DNA of 11,928 nucleotides, taken from contig DPMO01000118.1 in the NCBI GenBank assembly GCA_003541445.1, positions 1 to 11,928 on the forward strand, given 5' to 3'. The stretch is from Clostridiales bacterium (GTDB lineage: Bacteria > Bacillota > Sulfobacillia > UBA995 > UBA9673). This document shows positions 6,407 through 11,928 of this stretch, piece after piece. The position numbers and the translations under genes were made by a program. Below the pieces are notes generated by a model. It was not told the DNA's origin. It did not search any database and saw only the letters and a program-made list of their open reading frames with translations. Numbering within the stretch: the first letter of the stretch is position 1; every line of letters starts with the position of its first letter.

Positions 6407-6433
6407 CCGCAGGCGTGGGCTGCCCGCCCGCGG
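6407..6433 (-). other. GC-rich hairpin between the MBL gene and permease B1
   Basis: In the minus-strand transcript CCGCGGGCG pairs with CGCCTGCGG over nine positions (one G-U) around a nine-base loop, starting at the first base after the MBL stop codon. No U-run follows; a ribosome binding site and the TTG start of B1 come next. It could be an intercistronic stabilising or attenuating structure. It does not look like a classical intrinsic terminator. Confidence 0.4.
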
Positions 6434-7264
6434 TCAGTCAAGCTCCGCCTCGAGGAGCCCCCTGACAAGGTTCTCCGAAGAGTAGTGCCCGCCGGTGAGC
6501 GCGGCGAAGGTGCTCTCCCTCCCGAAGAGGGTGTCGCGGATGGCGGGGACGGAGAGACCCTCGTCCCGGAGCGAGCGGGCCCTCCGGGCGAGGTCCCGGA
6601 GGTACCGGACACAGCGCTCGAGCGACCGACGCCCGTCCTCGAAAACCCTGCCGATACCGGTGAAGAGGACTAGGCGACCGGTGCCGGTCGGCAGGCGGGC
6701 CAGGGTCTCCATCGACCTCACCATCTCCCCGACGTCCTCGTCCGACCGCAGGACCTTGAACCTCTCGGCCACGAAGAGGTCGCCCGAGAAGCACCAGCCG
6801 CGGGCCTCATCCACGAAGGCCACGTGGTCCCGGCAGTGTCCCGGGACGGGCACGACCCGGAAGCGGTGGCCTGCGGTTTCCACGACCTCGCCCAGGGGCT
6901 GGGGGTCGCTCGGGCCCGGCTGGCCCCAGACGAACCGGCGGTAGGGCTCAAGGTCCGGGAAGTCTCGGATGAGAGGGATGGCGGGGGACGGGGCCAGGGC
7001 CTTCAGGCCCCAGTGCTCTTCAAGGAGCCGGTTGGCCCCGATATGGTCCTCATGGTGATGGGTGATGGCCACCTTCGAGACCGGCCGGCCGGCCGCATGT
7101 TCCTCCTCGAGGAACCCCGCCAGCTCGGCGGCGGTGTGTGCGCAGCCCGTGTCGATGAGCAGACCGTCGACGAGGTAGGCCGCTGTCCAGTAGACGGGCC
7201 TGCCGCTCATCTCCCGGCTGAGTCTGATGCAGGTGACCTCCCCGAGGCGGGTCACGTCCAGCAA
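6434..7264 (-). CDS. MBL-fold (metallo-beta-lactamase superfamily) hydrolase with an altered metal site
   Basis: A 276-residue cytoplasmic protein if started at TTG 7262-7264; a CTG one codon upstream is also possible, and AGGAGG (7275-7280) supports this area. An ORF extension to 7342 lacks support. The fold's markers are LIDTGCAH (37-43), the metal-binding motif HHHEDHIG (69-76), PGHCRDH with His143, and SGDLF with Asp162. The final metal-ligand His, normally in a late L-F-x-x-H-G-like segment, appears as LFTGIGRV (200-207), so Ile204 may replace it. The C-terminus (GLSVPAIRDTLFGRE... LTGGHYSSENLVRGLL) is a helical region seen in glyoxalase-II-like MBL relatives. The substrate is unknown. 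It lies 106 bp after the barrel-sandwich gene and 53 bp before B1. Confidence 0.85.
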   Translation of the reverse strand: MLDVTRLGEVTCIRLSREMSGRPVYWTAAYLVDGLLIDTGCAHTAAELAGFLEEEHAAGRPVSKVAITHHHEDHIGANRLLEEHWGLKALAPSPAIPLIRDFPDLEPYRRFVWGQPGPSDPQPLGEVVETAGHRFRVVPVPGHCRDHVAFVDEARGWCFSGDLFVAERFKVLRSDEDVGEMVRSMETLARLPTGTGRLVLFTGIGRVFEDGRRSLERCVRYLRDLARRARSLRDEGLSVPAIRDTLFGRESTFAALTGGHYSSENLVRGLLEAELD

Positions 7265-7335
7265 CAGCCTGTCTCCTCCTGTTGCGGGGACTTCTCGGCC
7301 GGGTGCGTCAAATCCCTGCCGGCATGTGGTTCTGC

Positions 7336-7347
7336 GGCACATGTGCC
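7336..7347. promoter_or_regulatory. Perfect 12-bp palindrome in the longest gap of the gene array
   Basis: GGCACATGTGCC lies in the 106-bp space before the MBL gene. A partly matching GGCATGTGG stands 15 bp away (7321-7329), giving a possible second half-site. This could be an operator for a dimeric regulator. No convincing -35/-10 pair is seen: a TTGACG-like hexamer occurs downstream of it on the minus strand, but without a matching -10. The assignment is tentative. Confidence 0.25.
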
Positions 7348-7370
7348 CGGGAGTGCTCTGACGCTGGGCT

Positions 7371-8231
7371 TCACGTCGCCGGAATCACCACCTCGGCGTA
7401 GGGCGGACCGGCGAAGGTCAGGCGGCCTGTCTGGGGCCCGGCGGCGTACACGGTCCTGCCTTCGGCCTCCGCGAGAGCCTCCCGGGCCGCCTCGTCCATG
7501 CGATGGAGGCCGAAGCCCCCGGTCACGACGAGGGTCGGGAGACCCCGGCCGGCCGGGTGGGGTCCGTCCGGCGAGACGAGATCCCAGAGCGGGGCCAGGT
7601 CGATGGCGCCGCAGACGAGAGCGGCCGCACCGTAGGCGGCCAGGGCCGGGAGGACGGACGGAAGGACCAGCGATTCCGCGGCGACGACGCGACCTTGGAC
7701 GTGCGGCCCGAGCTTGCGCCTCACCTCCGCCTCGGTTATCAGCTCGCCGGCGTTCCAGAGCCTGCCGGCGACCGCCTCTCCGAAGCCGAACCGGCCCTCG
7801 ATGCGCCGGGCCGTGACCCTGAGGCGCACTTCCTCGGGGCTGACCGAGCTGACGACGCCCGGAAGGAGAGCCCGGATCTCGCTGTCCGGAGCGGCGAGGA
7901 CGAGGGCCGTCTTCCGGGTGCTGACGCTCTCCACGACCCCGTCGCAGGGGGAGACGTACTCTCGGAGTCCGAGACCGAACAGCTCCTCGGCCACGGCGAC
8001 GGTCTCGCCCCTCTTCACCGGGTCGCCGGGCCGCTTGAGGAGTTCGAAGTTCTCCCCGGCGGGGAGACGGAGGACCCGGCGCTGCCGGTGGCCCCTGGCG
8101 ATGACGGTGTCGGACCGGACGGGGTCCCGGACCGCGACGAGCGGGACGGCGCCGTCAGGGAGGGCCCTCCTTATCTCGAGCTCGACCGGCTCCCGCAGGT
8201 CGCGGGCCGCGGGTGCAGTGTCTCGGCTCAC
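7371..8231 (-). CDS. Barrel-sandwich (lipoyl/RnfC-like) domain protein, partner of the MutL-like protein
   Basis: A 286-residue soluble protein. GTG 8229-8231 is chosen because it overlaps the MutL-like stop by four bases (GTGA), signalling translational coupling; the frame is open further upstream but that part is only antisense-quality sequence. Residues 53-112 look like a barrel-sandwich hybrid: RPGDPVKRGETVAV, then SPCDGVVESVSTRKTALVL. There is no lysine in the standard biotin/lipoyl context. A C-terminal domain (180-285) has alternating strands and helices with VVAAESLVLPSVLPALAAYG and LPTLVVTGGFGLHRMDE. I recall similar proteins next to long MutL/GlmL-like proteins in other anaerobic or Chloroflexota genomes, but cannot verify this here. 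A scaffold or adaptor role is a guess. Confidence 0.75.
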   Translation of the reverse strand: MSRDTAPAARDLREPVELEIRRALPDGAVPLVAVRDPVRSDTVIARGHRQRRVLRLPAGENFELLKRPGDPVKRGETVAVAEELFGLGLREYVSPCDGVVESVSTRKTALVLAAPDSEIRALLPGVVSSVSPEEVRLRVTARRIEGRFGFGEAVAGRLWNAGELITEAEVRRKLGPHVQGRVVAAESLVLPSVLPALAAYGAAALVCGAIDLAPLWDLVSPDGPHPAGRGLPTLVVTGGFGLHRMDEAAREALAEAEGRTVYAAGPQTGRLTFAGPPYAEVVIPAT

Positions 8232-10009
8232 GGTCGAGAGCCGCCCTCCTCCCTCTGAAGGATTCCCAAGGCGGCGAGGAACTCCCTCTGCTTGGTGACC
8301 CTGAGGCGCGGCTCCTGGGGAAGGGTCAGGGGTCGGCCGCGCCCGTCGAGGATGAGGCCCGCCTCTCCGCCCCGGACGCGCCCCCGCCAGACCCGGCCGG
8401 GCCCGGCACCGAAGTCCAGTCTTCGAAGGCAGGGCTCGACGGTCAGGGTCACCCACTCACCGGCTGCTGCTAGCGGCACACGGGTCACCGTGCCGGGGGT
8501 GAGCCGCCGCGTCAGGGGGCGGCCGTCCTCCCTTTCGACGGTGACGATGGCCCACGGGTCGGTGCCGGCGCGCTGCCAGTCGTGGGTCGCCCGGTGCGGG
8601 GACACACAGATGAAGGTCGGCTCGGGCAGCCGCCGGAAGGCCTCCAGGGGCGCGGCGGCCCTCACGAGGAGGGAGCCGTCGGCGTCGGCGATGATGAGGG
8701 AGACACCGCCGGGCTGAAGGGCGTTCAGAAGATGGAAGGCCGCCAGCCGCGCGTCGCCGAGACGCACCAGCCCGAAGCCCGTGCCGGCGATGAGCCTGAG
8801 GCGGCCGAAGTCCTCCCCCCGCCGGCCTGTCGCTGTCTCCCACCTCGAGAGGACCCGGGCGACGAGTTCCTCGGTGAGGGCCCCGCCGAGGCAGGCCTCT
8901 CCGACGGAGCCGGCGACCGCTCCGGGCCTCGTGAGGGCCGTACCGGTGAGATTGGCGAGGTCGCTGGGATGAAGCTCGAAGGGGATGCGCCGGGCCAGGG
9001 ACTCCCAGGAGGGAAGCCAGCCCTCGCGCCCCGTGTCGCCCTGGCGGAGACGCCCGTCGGCCAGGAGGTCGACCGTGCCCGTCCCGACGAAATCCACCGT
9101 CGCCACCCCGGGCCGGGCCTGTGCCGTTCCCGCCGGGGTCCGCGGGCCGCCCGAGGGGGGCGGGCCCGGCATGGTGTAGACGGCGGCACGGTCGAGCTCG
9201 GCCATGACAACACATACCTCGGGGCCGCCGCCGGCGCCGCGGACACCGCCAGGAGCCTCCCGCCGCCCGGTTCCGCCCGGGCCCTGGTCGATGTACTCCG
9301 CGAGAGAGGCGCAGAGCCACTCGGCGGCCCGTGCCGCGGCCGCCCCCGCCGCCGTCGAGGGGACCCCCGGGTAGCCGGCAGCCTCGAGGACGGAGCCCAG
9401 GTGGTCCCGCACGAGGTCGCCGAGGGCCCGTTCGGTCGGCTCGGGGTCCCACCTCCGGCCGGCCGCTCCCGGGTTGCTTCCTATATACCGGAAGAGGCAG
9501 CCCTCGGCCGACTCCAGTTCCGGGTGCCGGTAGGTGGGCGGGCCGTTGTAGAGGACGGGGAAGCCTCGCCCTCCGCCCCGACCCGACGCCGCCCGCCGCC
9601 GGAGCCAGTGGACGAGCGCCCGGCTCTTGTCTCCGGCGATGGGCTGGGTGAGAACGAGGGCGTCAGGGGCCTGGCGGCTGAGCTCGTGGGTGAAAAGGTC
9701 TAGAACGACCGCTTCGGTGGGCAAAGGCCCGGCCGGTTCGGCCCCCTGCCTGGCGAGGGCTGCGGCGGTCTCCCTGACGGCCTCCGCGCCGAGCGAGGAC
9801 CGGCCGTCTACGGCCACCCGGGGGACGCCGACGGCCGAGACGATCCAGCCGGGGGACCCTCCGGTGAGACCCAGGGCCTCCGGCCGGGGCACGGCTCCGT
9901 GGTGCTCGACCGGGCCTGCCTTGACCGTGAAGCATCCTTCCCTGACGTCGAAGAGCGTGGCCGTCCTGCGGCCGATGAGGAGCGCCAGGGCGCCGTCAGA
10001 CGGGTTCAC
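8228..10009 (-). CDS. MutL/GlmL-like ASKHA-fold protein (long form)
   Basis: A 593-residue soluble protein starting at GTG 10007-10009, overlapping the end of permease A2 by 14 bp, with GAGGGGG upstream. Similarity to the GlmL/MutL family is seen in PDALVLTQPIAGDKSRALVH (115-134) then FPVLYNGPPTY, in the phosphate-binding-like DFVGTGTVDL (306-315), and in LIAGTGFG...LLNALQPGGVSLI (407-439). The N-terminal phosphate loop (ALALLIGRRTATLF, 7-20) lacks the usual Asp of D-x-G-S/T. A C-terminal extension (480-580) ends in a beta-rich segment with RVRGGEAGLILDGRGRPLTL. GlmL accompanies adenosylcobalamin-dependent glutamate mutase, but no mutase subunit gene is here, so the role must be different or general. 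Confidence 0.72.
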   Translation of the reverse strand: MNPSDGALALLIGRRTATLFDVREGCFTVKAGPVEHHGAVPRPEALGLTGGSPGWIVSAVGVPRVAVDGRSSLGAEAVRETAAALARQGAEPAGPLPTEAVVLDLFTHELSRQAPDALVLTQPIAGDKSRALVHWLRRRAASGRGGGRGFPVLYNGPPTYRHPELESAEGCLFRYIGSNPGAAGRRWDPEPTERALGDLVRDHLGSVLEAAGYPGVPSTAAGAAAARAAEWLCASLAEYIDQGPGGTGRREAPGGVRGAGGGPEVCVVMAELDRAAVYTMPGPPPSGGPRTPAGTAQARPGVATVDFVGTGTVDLLADGRLRQGDTGREGWLPSWESLARRIPFELHPSDLANLTGTALTRPGAVAGSVGEACLGGALTEELVARVLSRWETATGRRGEDFGRLRLIAGTGFGLVRLGDARLAAFHLLNALQPGGVSLIIADADGSLLVRAAAPLEAFRRLPEPTFICVSPHRATHDWQRAGTDPWAIVTVEREDGRPLTRRLTPGTVTRVPLAAAGEWVTLTVEPCLRRLDFGAGPGRVWRGRVRGGEAGLILDGRGRPLTLPQEPRLRVTKQREFLAALGILQREEGGSRP

Positions 10010-11282
10010 CGTCGACCCACCCCCTCAAAACGTGGTTCCTGCGGAAGAAGAAGATTCTCTGGTCGGTAAGCAGTTGGTTCGGGGTCCCCACGGAGGCGAG
10101 GCCGAAGGGGTAGAGGGAGCCCAGGAAGACGACCGCCACGGAGGAGAGGAGGCTCGTGAGGAAAGGCGCCCAGAGCGAGGCTACCGACACTGCCGGGTGC
10201 TCCGCCAGGACGTGGCGCGTCGCCAGAAGCCAGTAGACGGGCGCGGCGGCCGCCGCGGCGATGAGGATGGAGACCGTCAGCTCCAGGACCAGGACGCTGA
10301 GGACGGCCGGGCCGCTCATCCCGACCATCTTGTAGACGGCCGCCTCGCGCCTCCGTTCGACCATGGCCACGAGCAGGAGCACCAGGACGGCGACCCCGAC
10401 GAGGCCCGAGGAGACGTCGGCGCCGGTGGAGCGTGAACCATAGACCCCGGCGGCGAGGGAGGCCATCCTTTCCCTGGGGTCGGCGAAGAGCCGGACGATG
10501 TTGGAGCCGGGGCCTTCGACCTGGCCTGTCCCCCAGAGCCTTGCGTTTGTGACCTGCTCCAGATCGAGCCGGAGGGCCAGGAAGTTGAGCGAGTCCTCCA
10601 GCTCGGCCGGGAGGAAGCCGAGGAGGTACTCGTAGAACGGGCCGCTGCCGCGCGGCTCGTAGACCCCGGTCACGGTGAAGGTCCGCACCTCCCCCGTCGA
10701 GAGGTCCCGCAGGGTGAGGAGGTCGCCCACACCGAGGCCGACCGCCTCAGAGAGGGAGGCCGGGACGGCCACCTCCTCGGGGACCTTCGGGTACCTGCCG
10801 GTCATACGGGTGAACCAGAGGCGCTCCGGGTCCGCTTCGAGGGCGAGGGGGCTGCGGTAGACCTTTCCCTGGGGCAGCCGGATCTCCACCTCCTTCTCAG
10901 GGGCGGAGTAGGGCCGCACCAGCCAGAGTTCGCCGCACGGCCCGTGGTAGCGTTCGCAGAAGGCGGCCAGGGCGCGCCGGCCCTGGCGCTGCCACGCCGC
11001 GAGGCTGAAACGGTTTCCGGCAAGACCGAGGCGGACGAAGCGGTCGAGCGTAGTCGGACCGTGCCCGCCCTCCCGGAAGAGCACGACCGCGTTGTGGCCT
11101 TCAGGGAGGCTGCCGGCGGTGACGCTGTTGACCGCCTCCCGGCAGAACCCGGCCTCGACCAGTCCTGTCACCGACCTGGCGACAAGGGCCGACCCGATGA
11201 GGAGGACGAGGATGAAGGCCCGCCCCCAGGCCCTGGCGGTGTTCCGGAGGGCCAGCCGGCCTGTCGTCCGCGGCTTAAGCAT
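9996..11282 (-). CDS. FtsX-like ABC-type permease A2 (paralogue of A1)
   Basis: A 428-residue protein of the same layout as A1: one N-terminal membrane segment, an extracytoplasmic domain, and three C-terminal membrane segments with MVERRREAAVYKMVGMS in the first cytoplasmic turn. By eye about four of five residues match A1. The C-terminal membrane domain is nearly identical, while differences cluster in the extracytoplasmic domain (about residues 75-110, 145-165 and 240-275). CERYHGPCGELWLVRPYSA and the strands around it are conserved. ATG 11280-11282 overlaps permease B2 by 8 bp, as in the other copy. The 3' end overlaps the MutL-like gene. The two copies probably form separate permeases with different ligands or partners. 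Confidence 0.88.
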   Translation of the reverse strand: MLKPRTTGRLALRNTARAWGRAFILVLLIGSALVARSVTGLVEAGFCREAVNSVTAGSLPEGHNAVVLFREGGHGPTTLDRFVRLGLAGNRFSLAAWQRQGRRALAAFCERYHGPCGELWLVRPYSAPEKEVEIRLPQGKVYRSPLALEADPERLWFTRMTGRYPKVPEEVAVPASLSEAVGLGVGDLLTLRDLSTGEVRTFTVTGVYEPRGSGPFYEYLLGFLPAELEDSLNFLALRLDLEQVTNARLWGTGQVEGPGSNIVRLFADPRERMASLAAGVYGSRSTGADVSSGLVGVAVLVLLLVAMVERRREAAVYKMVGMSGPAVLSVLVLELTVSILIAAAAAAPVYWLLATRHVLAEHPAVSVASLWAPFLTSLLSSVAVVFLGSLYPFGLASVGTPNQLLTDQRIFFFRRNHVLRGWVDGEPV

Positions 11283-11928
11283 CGCCCCTCATCGCCTCCG
11301 AGACGGTGATGCGCAGCGTCTTCGAGATGGGGCCGAGGGCGAAGACGACGGCGCATCCCAGGGTGGCCACGGCGACGGCCGTGAAGTCCCGGGCCACGGC
11401 GGCCAGGACGGCTCCTGTCCCGACGTTGTTGGTCACGATGATCGGGAGGTTGCCCACCTCCGCGGCGCTGAAACCCATGATAAGTCCGATCACGGCCACG
11501 CTGACCACTTCGACAAGCACCACGAGACCTATCTCGAAGCCCCGCATGCCGATGGCCTTCAGGATGGCGAACTCGGTCCGACGGGACAGGACCATCAGAG
11601 CGCTGTTCCCCGCGGTCACCAGGCCGGCGAAGCCGAAGAGGATGAAGGCGAAGAGCCGCCCCGTCTCCGCCGGGACGAAGGGCTGGGTCCGCGGGAGAGG
11701 GGTGGGCCTCCTGTCGGAGGGGCAGTGGTGGATGGGCTCGGGAAGGAGCCGGGCGTTGGCGAAGGCCGCGTCGAGGGCCACACTGACGACAGAGTAGCCG
11801 GGGAGCATCCGACGGAGTTCGTCGACCGTCTCCTCGGTCTTGGACTGGTCCCGGAGGCGCACGAGGAGCGCTCCCACCGGAGGGGCCTCCCCCTCCGGGA
11901 GGCCCGCGGCCCGGAGGATGTCGTCGAA
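11275..11928 (-). CDS. FtsX-like ABC-type permease B2, C-terminal part; 5' end outside window
   Basis: The frame is open to the window edge and gives 217 residues matching the last third of B1. They include FDDILRAAGLPEGEAPPVGA at the edge, LPRTQPFVPAETGRLFAF, the FtsX motif LSRRTEFAILKAIGMRG, and the same C-terminus SKTLRITVSEAMRGDA. Three membrane segments can be seen. An ATG-like GTG at about 11877 is internal, as the B1 alignment shows. Whether an ABC ATPase lies upstream cannot be seen from this window. Confidence 0.88.
   Translation of the reverse strand, partial: FDDILRAAGLPEGEAPPVGALLVRLRDQSKTEETVDELRRMLPGYSVVSVALDAAFANARLLPEPIHHCPSDRRPTPLPRTQPFVPAETGRLFAFILFGFAGLVTAGNSALMVLSRRTEFAILKAIGMRGFEIGLVVLVEVVSVAVIGLIMGFSAAEVGNLPIIVTNNVGTGAVLAAVARDFTAVAVATLGCAVVFALGPISKTLRITVSEAMRGDA

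Larger units (their letters stand above)
9996..11928 (-). repeat. Copy 2 of the duplicated permease module
   Basis: This is the counterpart of 3398-5339 and runs off the window. Both copies keep the 8-bp overlap between permease B and permease A, so the module was copied as a unit rather than gene by gene. Differences are spread throughout, so the duplication is old and is not an assembly artefact. Confidence 0.8.

Noticed and set aside
7265..7342. N-terminal extension of the MBL gene to ATG 7342
   Set aside because: AGGAGG at 7275-7280 points to a start near 7264-7267, and the extension shows no MBL-family sequence.
8232..8456. N-terminal extension of the barrel-sandwich gene
   Set aside because: The extra sequence overlaps the MutL-like gene in another frame and is low-complexity; GTG at 8231 overlaps the previous stop as GTGA.
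8582..9703. Plus-strand open frame of 373 codons
   Set aside because: It is antisense to the MutL-like gene and has low-complexity composition typical of GC-rich shadows.

Overview
The window is GC-rich (clearly above 60% G+C, with G or C at most third codon positions). Its intact genes all lie on the minus strand. Several features suggest an anaerobic, high-GC bacterium, probably of the Bacillota/Clostridia sphere or possibly Chloroflexota: a fragment of a corrinoid-activating RACo-type protein, a clostridial-style dicluster ferredoxin, a MutL/GlmL-like protein, and TTG/GTG starts. The taxonomic call is an inference only.

Positions 1 to about 2,950 are a graveyard of mobile elements and broken genes. 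In order they are: the 3' end of an IS256-family transposase with its right end (1-304); the start of a small minus-strand gene cut off by that insertion (305-391); the right end of an IS21-family element with four tandem 22-23 bp repeats (452-531) and a frameshifted, 5'-truncated istB (568-1054); the 5' part of an IS1634-family transposase fused in frame to istB (1055-1441) with its upstream end (to about 1598); a plus-strand 3' gene remnant (1599-1799); a decayed plus-strand DUF5372-like gene (1842-2087); the C-terminal third of a RACo/DUF4445 ASKHA protein with its own good ribosome binding site (2109-2669); and a 56-codon ORF of unknown nature (2688-2858).

Positions 2,957 to 11,928 hold a compact minus-strand gene array. 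In order of transcription (high to low coordinates) it reads: FtsX-like permease B2 (5' end outside the window), FtsX-like permease A2, a MutL/GlmL-like ASKHA protein, a barrel-sandwich (lipoyl/RnfC-like) protein, an MBL-fold hydrolase, FtsX-like permease B1, FtsX-like permease A1, and a small ferredoxin with an added zinc-ribbon-like tail. Most neighbours overlap by 4-14 bp or are separated by a few tens of bases, so they are probably co-transcribed.

The two permease pairs (B2-A2 and B1-A1) are obvious paralogues from one duplication of about 1.9 kb or more. They now flank the MutL-like, barrel-sandwich and MBL genes. Permeases of this type need an ABC ATPase, and none is visible here; it may lie upstream of the window. 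How the permeases, the MutL-like/barrel-sandwich pair, the MBL protein and the ferredoxin work together is not known to me. It is the most interesting question in the window.
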